A stretch of DNA of 64,000 nucleotides from Diplonema papillatum (GCA_030068145.1 JAPJBO010000061.1:124001-188000); one strand, 5' to 3'. Shown: positions 21,290 through 33,194, numbered from the stretch's first letter. The notes: a model not told the origin generated them from the sequence alone. Numbers and translations: made by a program.

Positions 21290-23190
21290 AGGTGTGCAAG
21301 AAGCAGTGTGCGGACGATCGCATCCTTTAATTCGCTGTGAACATGCAGCAGTGTGCGGACAATCGCATCCTTTGATCCGCTCTCGTACTGAGAGAGGACT
21401 GCGCAGAGCAACGGGATGCCTTGAAGGCTGGCTGACGGTGTACTGGATAAGTAAGACTCGCTCTTGTACTGAGAGAGTGGCGAAGGTTATGTACCAAAAA
21501 AGTGCGGGAGGCTGAGGGCGGACGTAGGCAAGAAGCAGTGTGCGGACTGTCGCATCCTTTCTATTTGCGCACTCGAGCTGAGAGAAGAGTGCGCAACGGG
21601 GGAGAGGATTATCGTGAGCAAAATCTGTGGTTGTCAAGGTGATAGACTTCTTGTAAAGAAGCCGTCGCTGGACACACTGTCGGTCATGTGCTAGAGCAGC
21701 CGACTGGCTGACGGTGTATGAATAAGTAGGATCCCCTCTCGTACTGAGAGAGAGGCGAATATTGTATCAGGAGGCGGAGGGCGGACGGAGGCAAGAAGCA
21801 GTGTGCGGACTATCGCATCCTTTCTATTTGCGCACTCGAGCTGAGAGAAGAGTGCGCAACGGGGGGAGAGGATTATCGTGAGCAAAAGCTGTGGTTGTCA
21901 AGGTGATAGACTTCTTGTAAAGAAGCCGTCGCTGGACACACTGTCGGTCATGTGCTAGAGCACCCGACTGGCTGACGGTGTATGAATAAGTAGGACCTAC
22001 TCTCGTACTGAGAGAGAGGCGAAGATTGTACCAAGAAGGTGCAGGAGGCTGAGGGCGGACGGAGGCAAGAAGCACTGTGCGGACGAACGCATCCTTTCTA
22101 TTCGCGCACTCGAGCTGAGAGAAGAGTGCGCAACGGGGGGAGAGGATTATCGTGAGCAAAAGCTGTGGTTGTCAAGGTGATAGACTTCTTGTAAAGAAGC
22201 CGTCGCTGGACACACTGTCGGTCAAGTGCTAGAGCAGCCGACCTTGGAGCCTGGCTGACGGTGTATGAATAAGTAGGACCCCCTCTCGTACTGAGAGAGA
22301 GGCGAATATTGTATCAGGAGGCTGAGGGCGGACGGAGACAAGAAGCACTGTGCGGACGAACGCATCCTTTCTATTCGCGCACTCGAGCTGAGAGAAGAGT
22401 GCGCAACGGGGGAGAGGATTATCGTGAGCAAAAGCTGTGGTTGTCAAGGTGATAGACTTCTTGTAAAGAAGCCGTCGCTGGACACACTGTCGGTCAAGTG
22501 CTAGAGCAGCCGACCTTGGAGCCTGACTGACGGTGTATGAATAAGTAGGACCCCCTCTCGTACTGAGAGAGAGGCGAATATTGTATCAGGAGGCGGAGGG
22601 CGGACGGAGGCAAGAAGCAGTGTGCGGACGATCGCATCCTTTCTATTTGCGCACTCGAGCTGAGAGAAGAGTGCGCAACGGGGGGAGAGGATTATCGTGA
22701 GCAAAAGCTGTGGTTGTCAAGGTGATAGACTTCTTGTAAAGAAGCCGTCGCTGGACACACTGTCGGTCATGTGCTAGAGCACCCGACCTTGGAGCATGGC
22801 TGACGGTGTATGAATAAGTAGGACCCCTCTCGTACTGAGAGAGGCGAAGATTGTATCAAGAAGGTGCAGGAGGCGGAGGGCGGACGGAGGCAAGAAGCAG
22901 TGTGCGGGCAATCGCATCCTTTCTATTTGCGCTCTCGAACTGAGAGAGATGGCAGTAGGGGGAGGGGATGCCGTGATAAAGGCTGTGGTCGACAAGGTGA
23001 TAGACTACTTGTAAAGAAACCCTCGCTGGGCACACTGTGCCATGTGTTTAGTGCAGCCACAGTCTGACTCACGGTGTATGCATGAATAAGTATGACCCAC
23101 CCTCGAGAGAGTGGCAAACTTTGTATATAAAGTGAGTAGGCAAAAGGCATTGTGCGGGCAATCGCATCCTTTCTATTTGCGCTCGAACGG
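21290..23190 (-). repeat. About 270-bp tandem array with hairpins, in MAPKK intron 2
   Basis: The segment GTGCGCAACGGGG recurs at 21589, 21851, 22129, 22399 and 22671, with a variant near 22948, giving periods of 262-278 bp. Each unit has a 10-bp stem, TTGCGCACTC...GAGTGCGCAA, and a shorter stem, CTCTC-GTACT-GAGAG. Partial units reappear at 23150-23190, 23735-23790 and 24105-24150. Short minus-strand frames in every unit are repeat artefacts. Confidence 0.85.
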
Positions 23191-23361
23191 GAGGGGATTG
23201 CCTTTTTTCTATTCTCAACTGAAGAAAAAAACACACATTGCAGAAGCCGCGTTTCTGGACGGCTTCGTCGATTTCATGTCGTAAGCAGTCGGTGCGTTGG
23301 ATCCTCTCATATGTACACGAGAGATGGCGAAGGAAAATACTCGAGGGGCTGCCTTGTGCTT

Positions 23362-23551
23362 ACTTCGAAGGAGGCTAGAGGGGGAGAAACAATACAACTA
23401 CAAAATGGGTCTTTTTCGTTGAACGCTTACGCCCGCCACTAAACCCAGATTCACCTGTGTTTCGTGTGGGCTACAGCGCATTTACCTCCTTTGATCTTTT
23501 GCAGCTGGCAGCCTCCTCAAGTATTTCCTACAAAGCAGGTGCTTATACAAA
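23362..23551 (+). repeat. A-tailed dispersed repeat: the empty YR target site
   Basis: This copy contains GTGCTTACTTCGAAGGAGGC...GGGGG, one A, then GAAACAATACAACTACAAAA without interruption. The left half equals 2701-2729 and the right half equals 8389 onward, so it shows the state before YR insertion. A diverged copy is at 40760-40810. Confidence 0.85.
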
Positions 23552-24183
23552 AAATGTACAAAGCAAGTGCAGGAAGCTGGGCGCAATGTAGACGAGAAAG
23601 CGGTGTGCGGCAATCGCATCCTTTCGAGTTGCTCTCGTACTGAGAGGGCACGAGGGATGTACGTTCTCGCTTTGAGAGAAGCGCCGGGCAAACGGGAATT
23701 GTACGAAGGGTGGAGTTAATTATAGACAAAAAAAAGTGTGCGGACGATCGCATCCTTTCTATTTGCGCTCGAACGGGAGGGGATTGCCTTTTTTCTATTC
23801 TCAACTGAAGAAAAAAAACACACATTGCAGAAGCCGCGTTTCTGGACGGCTTCGTCGATTTCATGTCGTAAGCAGTCGGTGCGTTGGATCCTCTCATATG
23901 TACACGAGAGATGGCGAAGGAAAAATGTATAAAGCAAGTGCAGGAAGCTGGGCGGAATGTAGACGAGAAAGCGGTGTGCGGCAATCGCATCCTTTTGAGT
24001 TGCTCTCGTACTGAGAGGGCACGAGGGATGTACGTTCTCACTTTGAGAGAAGCGCCGGGCAAACGGGAATTGTACGAAGGGTGGAGTTAATTATAGACAA
24101 AAAGTGTGCGGACGATCGCATCCTTTGATCCACTCGTATTGAGAGAAGATAGCGCATGACAGTCCTGTACCACGGGTAGTTAA
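23552..24183. repeat. Duplicated repeat block in MAPKK intron 2
   Basis: Two copies of a block (about 23553-23735 and 23928-24105) containing GTGCAGGAAGCTGGGCG and a 270-unit fragment. Between them a second copy of 23150-23330 appears (23740-23925). It is a patchwork of direct duplications with no gene. Confidence 0.6.
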
Positions 24184-24399
24184 TTAGGCGTCGTATGGTG
24201 AATCATCTGGTGACTCCTCGAGCTCGTCAGACTCCACAGCGGACGTGAAGCGCGCACCAATGACGAACAGTGCGCGGGGCAAGAAGCGACCGCAGCATGA
24301 CACGACGCGTGCAAAGAGGGGTAGTCTGCAGCGGCTTGTGCAGTCTATCGTCACAGACTGTTGCTGCATATCAAGTTGAGACCTACGAGCCAAATACTA

Positions 24400-24605
24400 A
24401 ATGTGTCGCGAAGCTTCTTGAACCAAGCCAAACAACAATGTGCCTAGGAAGCTTCTTGAACCAAGCAAGCACTAAATTCTCTAGGATGCTTCTTGAACCG
24501 AGCCAAACACTAATGTGCTTAGGAAGCTTCTTGAACCAAGCCAAACGCTAATTTGTCAAGGATGCTTCTTGCACCGAGCCAAACACTGGTGTGCCTAGGA
24601 CGCTT
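24400..24605 (+). repeat. Short-period tandem repeat
   Basis: About six degenerate units of about 33-38 bp, each with GCTTCTTGAACCRAGCCAAA and a CTAGGA spacer. It lies in MAPKK intron 2. Confidence 0.7.
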
Positions 24606-24852
24606 GCTTCTCTGAAGTGTCTGTTGAGCAGTTTGCCCGTAACGCCCGCGGCCCTGATGCTTTGAGTCGGGAAACTGGCTGAGGTTCCAAGACAGGCGTT
24701 GGCTCGGCTGGAAGTCCCTTTTGAAATCTGAGGCAAGTTTGCTCTTTTCTTTCCACACCCTCCTTCGATGCTTCTAAGATCAGGCTCTGCCGCATTCATT
24801 CGTCCGATGTTTATCGTGCGGCTATGAATGCGCAGACTGGTCCGAGGCATAG

Positions 24853-25024
24853 TGGTCAAATATCGCGTATTAACACATTCGGGATTTTGGTGCCAATTAT
24901 CGCACGATTAAACCCTGGGCAAATACAGTAATATAGACTATCGCATAATAACGCACGCTGATTATATGCGAAAGTTTTGTGCGATAATGCGATATTTAGT
25001 TATCGCATGCGATTCGTTTGACCA
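24853..25024. mobile_element. AT-rich MITE-like inverted repeat element
   Basis: The ends TGGTCAAA and TTTGACCA are inverted, and the similarity continues inward (ATCGCGTATTAAC against GTTATCGCATGCGAT). The interior is rich in ATCGCATAAT-type palindromes. There is no coding capacity and no clear target duplication. It ends 60 bp from the donor of MAPKK exon 2. Confidence 0.5.
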
Positions 25025-25083
25025 CGATGACTAGGACGAGTTCGACGGTCGTATAAATCATGTCTTTTTTCGATGCTGCATAC

Positions 25084-25186
25084 CTAGAAAGCTCAGTCTG
25101 AAGGACCTTCCTGGTCATGCCCGGTCCGAAGGAGATGATCTTGAGAGCAAGAAGCTTCTTCGTAGGCACGTGCTTGACTTTGCGCA
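25084..25186 (-). CDS. MAP kinase kinase, exon 2 (ATP-site lysine)
   Basis: 103 bp: TG completing the Val codon begun in exon 1, then 33 codons starting RKVKHVPTKKLLALKIISF and ending LQTELS, then AG. LALKII holds the invariant ATP-binding Lys and TEL the candidate alpha-C Glu. Acceptor CAACAG at 25187, donor GTATGC at 25083. The split Val completes the Gly-rich loop GEGSQAKV from exon 1. Confidence 0.9.
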
Positions 25187-26061
25187 CTGTTGGTGGGTTT
25201 GAATAAGGTACATGCTCAGAATTTACGACAGGAGTCATGGGTCGAGTGGTAGACCGCAACAATCGACGGGTATCATCCGCTACACGATACGAAACACGTT
25301 CCCCCTCCAACACACACACTCAGGGAGCCCCTCAAGGTTTCATACCCCACTTTGGGAGGAGTACACTCCCCTTCTTACCTTTTGCTATTTTTGCATCTCT
25401 TTTCCAGACAACATACTCCTCGAAGAAGACTTGATGCTAGCATCAACCATGCATGAGAGGCAGTGCTCTGCCTTAACATTAAATTAAGATTTACCGACCG
25501 GCGTGTGCGCGTGGTTTTCCTCCACCAGGATCGCTGCCGAAGCCGCATCACGTCCTTCCCCCTAACTGGCTTGGAGGCGGCGTCCCAACCTGTCATTTAG
25601 TAGTCTTTGTTCCTTGTGGCCACCCCTCCGGCGGGGACTGACGGGAGCACCTGAGTTTCACCGTGTCACGATACTCTACAATACCGCTACCCAGCATCTT
25701 CAGTCGTGCCACGGGTGCCCATCGTTGGTCAAACGGCCTTCCGCCGAACTGGCTTGGGGAGGCGGCGTCGCTCAACCTGTCATTTAACTAAGTTCCTTGT
25801 GACTGCTGCCCTCCGGCGGTGACTTGACGGAGCACCTGAGGGTCACCGTGTCACGATACTCTACAATACCGCTACCCAGCATCTTCAGTCGTGCTACGGG
25901 TTCCCATCGTTGGCCAAACGGTGGGGGTGGTGTCTCGTCTTGCTCGCGTATGGGGTGTGACGTCACGATGCTGCCCCAGCTCTCGTTGCGTTAATGGGGA
26001 GTCGTTTGCATGCAAATGAGTACACTCACACCACAAATCAAAAGCCACCCACGTCAGAGTT
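25187..26061. other. Intronic stretch in MAPKK intron 1
   Basis: Two copies of a 190-bp direct repeat (about 25600-25770 and 25790-25960), both containing CACCGTGTCACGATACTCTA and ATACCGCTACCCAGCATCTT. No gene is seen. Confidence 0.6.
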
Positions 26062-26822
26062 TGTTGAGCATTGAGTTCTTTTAAGTACATGAACCACACA
26101 GATCAACATGCACTGTCTTGAAAGTCAGGTTATCGGATGACGTCGTCACCTGCCATCGCGTCGTCAAGGTCGAGCATTTGTGGAGCTAGCGGGGTTTGGC
26201 TTTCTTGCGATTCCAGAGACTGAGTCGGCGAGTACGAGGGCGGGCACGTGTGCCCGTTTTTCACTTTCGAGGGCATTGGCGTGCCCGTGGTCCCCGGTCG
26301 TTTCTGAGAGCTGCTTGCCCTCGGAACCTTCTTCTTCCTTCGATGCACCCCTGACTCGGGGGTGGTCGCCTTCGTCTTCTTCCGCTTGCGGCCGGCGATC
26401 GGGCCTTCCTTCGGGGTGCCGAGCACCCTCTTCTTCAGCGCTGGTCGTTCGCTGGTTCCTGGCGTTGGTGGCGGCCTCTTGGTCGCCCGTCCGGTTGCCG
26501 CCGTCTCCTTTTTCGTTGCCGCGAGCGGCGCTCGCGCCGCTCGCTTTCCTAATGGCGTCTCCCGCTGTACACCCACCTGGGTGGGTGAGGTGGGCCTCTT
26601 CTTCTTGTTGCGTCCGGGGGTTGACTCGACGTTCGGCTTGTTGGACTGGTGGTGGCCGCGGCTGCAACATGCCGCCGGTCGCCTCTGCGTCAGCGTAGGG
26701 AGCCTTTTGCACTCTTGGCAGGTTCCTCTGCCATTGTTGAGCATTGAGTTCTTATAAGTACATGAACCACATGGATTAGCATGCACTTTCTCGTTGGTCA
26801 GCTTACTTTGTGACGTTGTCAC
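26062..26822 (-). pseudogene. Cys/His-rich LINE-family relic between two 3'-end repeats
   Basis: On the minus strand the 3' end segment (ending AAGAACTCAATGCTCAACA, about 26740-26822) is followed directly by a truncated Cys/His domain (GTCQECKRLPTLTQRRPAACC, then SRGHH). A long Lys/Arg/Pro/Ser tail follows, ending DDAMAGDDVIR, and then a second copy of the same 3' end segment (26062-26120). The first 30 codons of the 230-codon frame are therefore untranslated sequence of an upstream copy. Tandem or nested 3' copies of one family fit best. Confidence 0.65.
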
Positions 26823-27722
26823 CTGCCATTGCGTCGAGATTGAGGATACGATCCAAGAATTTCACCTCTGACGTAGGAGTACGTACGAACAGTCCCTATT
26901 GATCCCGCGCAACGAGGCCTTAGACGAAACTCAAAAGAGAACCGCTAAGAACTTCGTTTTGATTATTCCTTCTCGGGTTAAGAGACCAACAAAAAGAGTC
27001 GAGAAAATCGATCCCTTGTTATTCCAGTACATGCGGAGTTAGCGGGGCTAGGTCTGTGAAGTGCAAATGCCATGAAGGCGGGCGAGCACTCGGTAACGTT
27101 GTTAAGTTGATTAGCATGCACTTGTTAAGCAGCGTGCCAAAACTTGCGACACCTATGAGCAAGGGAAGTGGGAAAAGAGAAACGCTTGATATGCGATGAA
27201 CGGCAGACATTTTCACTTACGTCCCCTTTTGTTTGTGCGCACGTCCAACCCTGGTTTGTTCATCTAACGGGGTGAGGATAGTACGCTGCCACCGATCGGT
27301 TTTTGTTATTTTAACAAATTGCAACAGCAACAGGCTTACGCTCCGTTTTCGGTCTCAGAGAAAGCTCGCGTGGTCCACATGCGGGCGCTTAAGGTTCGAG
27401 GGGGAAAAACCCTTTCCCCTTCTGTGCGACCGTCACTGCGACGACGGGCAAAAAAAATAGCGTCACTACTGGGACTTGGCGACTTGGCTGCGCGGCCTTG
27501 GCCACTAGTGGGCCGAGACTCCCCTGCATGTGGACCAACCTGTGGCAAACACATGTGGGGGAGAAGATAAATCAAAATCCACATGTGGTACCAGTGGATC
27601 CACACGTCGAAGCACACAAAAAAATCCGAAATTTTGTAACGTGCGGAAATCCACACGTTCCACACGTGGAGCGTAAGCCCTGTCACTCAAAAAAGCCGAA
27701 CCCGCACGAGTTAAACGCGTAC
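26823..27722. other. Intronic stretch next to MAPKK exon 1
   Basis: Another fragment of the LINE-family 3' segment (GTGCAAATGCCATGAAGGCGG) is at 27060-27110. The piece at 27262-27335 resembles 34966-35035 (GTGAGGATAGTACGCTGCCA). Several CACACGTGG-type palindromes lie at 27525-27680. No gene is seen. Confidence 0.5.
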
Positions 27723-28011
27723 CTTTGGCTTGGCTGCCTTCACCGATAATCTCGCCCATTTTGATGTCTTCGAAGCGGTAGGTCTCTTTGCCTTGGTCGA
27801 GGAGGGGTTCGTAGCTGCTGCTCTTGTCCTCGCTGCTGGAGGCCGGGGGCCGCTTGTCGGCGGCGATCTTCAGCCCGCCGCGGCCGACCTGGGCCTGGCC
27901 CCCGTTCGGCATCTGGACTTCGAGCGTCAAGCTGTCGGTGATGTTGTAGTCCTTCTCGCGCTCGCCGACGCTCATGAGGGAGAGCCCCTTTTTCTTCTTC
28001 TCCCGGTTCAT
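27723..28011 (-). CDS. MAP kinase kinase (STE7-like), exon 1 and gene overview
   Basis: ATG at 28011; 96 codons plus one base. After a Lys-rich start come a hydrophilic N-terminal extension, a Ser-rich stretch, and YRFEDIKMGEIIGEGSQAK, the start of the kinase domain with its Gly-rich loop. The donor is GTACGC at 27722. Five exons on the minus strand (this one, 25186-25084, 21175-21114, 20531-20413, 1938-1744) sum to 768 bp, 256 codons, with every junction in phase and the kinase subdomains I to VIII in order. The product should phosphorylate a MAP kinase in a cytoplasmic cascade. The introns are 2536, 3908, 582 and 18474 bp and are filled with mobile DNA. The C-lobe exons lie beyond the left edge. 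The kinase call is firm; MAPKK rather than another STE kinase is likely from the catalytic and activation-loop wording. Confidence 0.88.
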
Positions 28012-28284
28012 CTTCGCCGGTGATCCTGACGACGCGATGGTGGCGGCGGGCGGCGGCGGCGGCGGGCGGCCTTCCTCTTCCTTTCCGTTTCCCTTCCGGG
28101 GACCGGGCGGGGTCGGTGGTGGTTGCTGCCCCTTTGTTTTTTCGCTCTCGCCTCCCCTCTCGGGTTTGGTGCTGTTGGTGTTACTTGTTTGTTGTTCTTG
28201 TTGTTGGCGGGTGTCGGTGTCGGTGTTGGTGTTGCGGTTGCGGTTTTCTTTTTCTGCTTTTTTTTTTTTATGTTGTTGTTGTTG

Positions 28285-28715
<431 letters not shown>

Positions 28716-29386
28716 CTGGATTCCTGGCAGGGGGGGTTCATTTTTGGGGAGTATTCAGGGTTTGTTCTAGGATTCTCGACTTCAGTTTTGAGGCTCTATT
28801 ATTTGAGACTCTATTCACTGAGCCGGAAATATTTTTTCCATGCTGTGTTGGTCAAACTCACTTTCATACATTCCTGCAGTTTAAGGCGAAGTCCAGCTCT
28901 TCCTCTTTCAAGGGAACTACATGACAGTGTCAGGGGGAGTTCCTGCACAGAGCAGACAAATGGGATGGACCTTTCTTCGCAGGGGCTCACGCACTCAAAG
29001 TTCGACTTATACGCACAGAGCAGACACATGATCATTGCAGCAGTGGGACACAGGCTTTCTGAGAGCTACAATCTGGAAAGTTGTCGGATCCACTAGTTGC
29101 CTCTCAAATATTTTCTTGGGGGGTCCACTGGACCCGTTGGACCCCCTAGAATAAACCCTGTAAGTATTGACGGGACCCATGGGAGCCCTGAACTGTTTAG
29201 CGTTTATTGTGGTTTAGAGGTTCGCTGTTTTGGGGTCTCCGGTTGACCATTGAGGCGTTTTGCTCCGCCATCGATCCGGCGCCGCAAGTTCTCGGAGCCC
29301 ATGTCCGGAGTCCTTGAAGCCATGTACTCACCACCAGGACTATCATCAGCTAGAAACCTGAGTCTCTGCGGAGCAGGATGTAAACA
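28716..29386. other. Non-coding stretch with a partial GTC-core repeat
   Basis: Bases 29200-29260 carry the family start GCGTTTATTGTGGTTTAGAG and core GGGGTCTCCGGTTGACC, then diverge. Nothing else is recognised. Confidence 0.5.
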
Positions 29387-29652
29387 CTGTAACCACTTGT
29401 AACCAGCATGTAACCACTGTAACCGAGTGTAACCATGGATGTAACCACTGAAACGTGGGTGGAAGTTTCAAAGCCGGAACCTCTTGTGACAGACCCTGAC
29501 CAATGCTGCGACTAGGCTGGTAGGGAGTGATCGGCACGATTGGACATCACAAAACAACACCTCCCTTCGTGACGAGCTACGAACAGCCGCGCGCCTGGCA
29601 ATCTGACTTACATCGGTTACAGTGGTTACATGCTGGTTACAAGTGGTTACAG
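29387..29652. mobile_element. Fold-back element with 40-bp inverted ends
   Basis: 29387-29426 and 29613-29652 are perfect inverted copies over 40 bp, each built of GTAACCA-type words (CTGTAACCACTTGTAACCAG at the outer left). The 186-bp interior is unrelated. A non-autonomous fold-back or MITE element is the likely identity. No target duplication was found. Confidence 0.65.
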
Positions 29653-31521
29653 GTGCTTCGTTTTGTTTGTGCGTGCCGGTTGATCGTTTTCCCAACTTGT
29701 ATTTACCCTGTGTCATTTCACAGGAAATCTGATCAACCCCCCAAAACACGCTGTCTAGCTGTCTACGTCTTTTCAGCCTGCACATTACATTGAAGGGCAA
29801 CCCGCAGGATTGTTAGCACTAAGAAAAAAAGAAGAAGAAAAAAGGGGGGGTTGCGGGAATCATGAATCGCACGTTTTCCCGGGGTTCGGTGTCTTTTTCG
29901 CCCGGCGACAAACTGCGGCGAGCCCGCCGTTTCCGGCCGCCGCGTGCCGCGTCTGCACTGCAAGAGGGGGATAGAAGGCAGTGTGCGAATGAGAGTTTTG
30001 CTCCACGAGGCGACCCGTGTGAGTGATAAAACACGTTACGGCCGGTGAGCAGTCCAGCATGCGAAATCGAAGCTCGGACGATCTGGACAGGTCAAGACGG
30101 CCCTGGCGTACACCAGCCATGATCGGGATGATGTGCACGGGCGGACTTGAACAGAGCAGGAAACAGGCGGAACGGTATTGTTTCTTGCAACGCACCACGG
30201 AAACAAGACGAGGTGACGCCACTCACCTGTCGTGACCCAGCAGGGGGCGACGCCAAATCACGATGCTGCCCCGGCACTTCGTTCGAAGGTGTGGTGTGCA
30301 TGGCACCTCCTGGAGGCATCGAAGTTTACTGTGGGGATCTAGTCAAGTTAAGTCACTTGATTAACACAACCGAACAAACGCGTTCACGGTTTTCGCCGGT
30401 AGCATTCCGCAGCGAAAAACGCCGTTTCCAGCTGTGTGCCAGCGCACAGGAGGGATAGAAGGCGACAGGCATGAGGAGCAGCATGCGAGTAAGAAAATTC
30501 CGGTCGCGGGTCGAGCTGGATGCTAAACCGCAGGGGGAAGCCTTCCCACATGTCTGAAGACCCCGAGGGCCTGTGCCAGATCTGAGTGTGTGCTTCACCT
30601 GACAACACACGGGAGTTGGATGTGCTCATGAACCAGCTACTAGATGGTTCGATAGGTCTTTCGCCCCTGCAACCAGCTTTGACGAGCGATTTGCTCGTCA
30701 ACACCAACGGACCTCCGCCAGGGTTTCCCCCGGCTTCGTCCTATCCGGGCATAGTTCACCATCTTTCGGGTCCCAACAAGTACTTGACCTCAAACCCTTC
30801 GGGCTGTGTTGCGTCCGTGGTATGTCATTCATACTCATTCTAATCGGCATCCCTCTTCTTGAATCGCGAACGATCCTTCCCGTGGAATGTTAACACCGCC
30901 ATTTGAGATTATCGAGGCAAGTCATGCCAGAGTAGTTAGCTATGTCACTAGAGCCGAGTGCGGCTCCGATTCAGAATGTGATTGACTCGCTGTAGTGATT
31001 AGCGTTCTTGCCACCCTTTGAATACCGCACGATCGACGCGTCGTCAAAGTGGACAGACTCTGGGAAATAGCCATAACTCGCCGGAGACTGTGTGACATCG
31101 CGCGCTGAAACTTCGCTTCCGGGCCTACTCAGTCGCATTTGCCACCGACTTGGCCGAAGGCGACATGCCTTCCGCAAAGGCCATGATTTTATCGATCGAT
31201 TCTTGGCTCTGTGCGGGTGTGGGTGCAACATGTGCTGGAGCTCATGGCAAAAATGTCAAAGTGCATTGTGCTTGCATGGGGAAGCGGAGTATAGCCCATT
31301 TGTAGCGTTTGCCAGTCGGCTTTGTGCTTCCGACAGCTCCTGGGTCGAAGGTGTGCCCGAGTCACACCCGAAAAGCGGGTGCGATACAACCAGAAACGCA
31401 GGCAAATCCACACCCGAAAAGCGGGTGTGACGCCCGCTTTTGTGTTACCGTCGATCCCGAAGGACGATCAGTTTGGTGTCTTGCGACCTTTGTTTGTTTG
31501 GCAAGGAGTTTTGGTGACGCG
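29653..31521. other. Repeat-poor stretch with no assigned gene
   Basis: No reading frame shows a recognisable domain. The plus frame at 30586-30843 (85 codons, Pro-rich) has no support beyond being open. Two pairs of AAAGCGGGTG-type direct repeats lie at 31365-31425 (CACCCGAAAAGCGGGTG, itself an imperfect palindrome). Confidence 0.4.
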
Positions 31522-31529
31522 CTTTAGTT

Positions 31530-32660
31530 CAGGGGGCTTTAGAAACCCGGTTTCCCGGTTTTCGAAACCGGGTTTTTCCGGTTTCGGTTTTTCAAAAAAA
31601 TAAAAAATAATTTATATATTTCGATTTCAAAAATTTCGGGTTTTTTCTTACCAGCAAATCTCGCCGGAAACAAAGAAAAGTGGCTCCTGCAGTACTGTAC
31701 TGTACTGTACTGTACTTTACTGCTGTCACGTGGCACATCACGGTGTGGCACGTGATGCGCACGTGATGTCACGTGATGTGTCCGTGTCACCATGCGTAGT
31801 GTACCGTGCGGCAATGCGCTGTTGGTCAGTGGAACACAGTTCGTGGGCACCCAGCTGAACTAAAATATCAAAAAGGCGGCGAGGGAAGGTATGCAAAGCC
31901 CCAAGATGGGCGAAACATTATGGCCGCATTCAGAATGCCACCATCCCAGCTTTTGTGTGTATAAAATCCACGCTGGGAGTTTTATGGCGACGTCGAAAAA
32001 GTCCAGAGAACAGGTTGCTCCTCTTGTGAATCACCTGAACACACACGCACAAGCACACCCCATGGATGACATTACATACACTGCCACCTGTGCACTCGCA
32101 CACGACCTCGCTAGAGGAACTGATCCAGGCACGGGGGTGGAGTTCAGTCAAGTGCTGGCAAGCCTCTTGGGTGACACCCAGCTTCGAATGCTGTACCCAG
32201 TTTCGCCACAGAAGCTGCTGGTTGCAGCAAGGAACTGCCGGATATTTTCGCCCCTGAAACTTGTCAAGAGCCGTCTCCGAGCCACTCTGCACAATGATAC
32301 GTTGAAGGACATCATGTGCGGACTGGAGCTTCCGTCGAGGACCTCGAAAACAACGGAAGAACACGAGCAAATTGTTTCTGCTCATTCAAAAACTACAAGG
32401 AAGCCTTGGTGTGCACAGGCGCAGTGCCCCCCTGAAGACTGTTACGAAGCTTTTTTTCACTTACCACCTCCGTAGTTTGATGACGTGCACACCGCCACCG
32501 CAGGCCTATATCTCACCACTCCTCCCCGTTCCCTAGTTTGCGTGTGTGGGGCGACAGTTCCAGGCACTCAGACACCCACCGGCACCACAGAGCCCCAAAA
32601 CCGGGTTTTTCGCTGAAACCGGCTTTTTTGCTCGGTCAGACAACGAGCTAAAGTCCCCTG
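31530..32660 (+). mobile_element. hAT transposon with TIRs and 8-bp target duplication
   Basis: The left end CAGGGGGCTTTAG (31530-31542) and right end CTAAAGTCCCCTG (32648-32660) are 13-bp inverted repeats with one mismatch. CTTTAGTT flanks the element on both sides (31522-31529 and 32661-32668), a perfect 8-bp duplication as hAT transposases make. AAACCGGGTTT palindromes occur near both ends. At 1131 bp it is too short for a full transposase, so it is an internally deleted copy. Confidence 0.88.
31891..32475 (+). pseudogene. C-terminal remnant of a hAT transposase
   Basis: An open frame of 194 codons. The segment CRIFSPLKLVKSRLRATLHN followed by DTLKDIMCGLEL resembles the hAT C-terminal dimerisation region (a FS..K..K.RLR..L...L pattern). 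The catalytic RNase-H-like domain is absent. It lies entirely inside the TIR-bounded element, which supports the reading. It probably produces no active enzyme. Confidence 0.55.
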
Positions 32661-32717
32661 CTTTAGTTAGAGAAAGAAAATAAGAAATAAGATGCCAAAA
32701 TCAGTTTGCTCGCCCTC

Positions 32718-33194
32718 TTACCGGGTGCTCAATTCGCTTCTCAGCCAGTTTGCCCACTCTGCGGCCTTGTCTTCCGACTCTTGTACTCGTATCCGCTCGC
32801 AGACGCTCTTCCTTGCAGCTTTGTTGCACCGCGAGAATTCGATCAGCACATCATTTAGCTTCGGCTCTCTACCGTAGATGGATTCAAGCCCAGCGGGTTC
32901 TGAAAAGCTCTGGAGGTGAGCCGCGTCGTTGGCTGTGAGGACGTGGTCTGCGTTTCCCAGCTGCTGACATCCTGGTACCGTGCACTGTCGCCTCGTGTGT
33001 CGTGGCATGATCGCCCGCCGCACTACTAGGGCCTGTAGTATATCAGTGGCGCCGTGACATTTTCGTAGACCGGCAAGGATGCGCGGGTTTAGCAGTGCGG
33101 CGGGGGTTCCATCCTGCAGCAGCCGCCGTCGACGTGTCCCGTATGTGTTCTCGCGTCTTCCTTCCAAAACGCCCCGGTTCGTCCATCTGCACAT
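32718..33194 (-). pseudogene. LINE 3' fragment (C-terminus of ORF2)
   Basis: The frame matches the C-terminus of the LINE at 14428-17871: ILQALVVRRAIMPRHTRRQC against LLQSIVRRAVMPRGTKVNC, then a Cys/His box (CTVPGCQQLGNADHVL against CIRCAEMATAQHVL). It is 5'-truncated, as LINE insertions usually are, and diverged from the intact copy. Confidence 0.75.
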
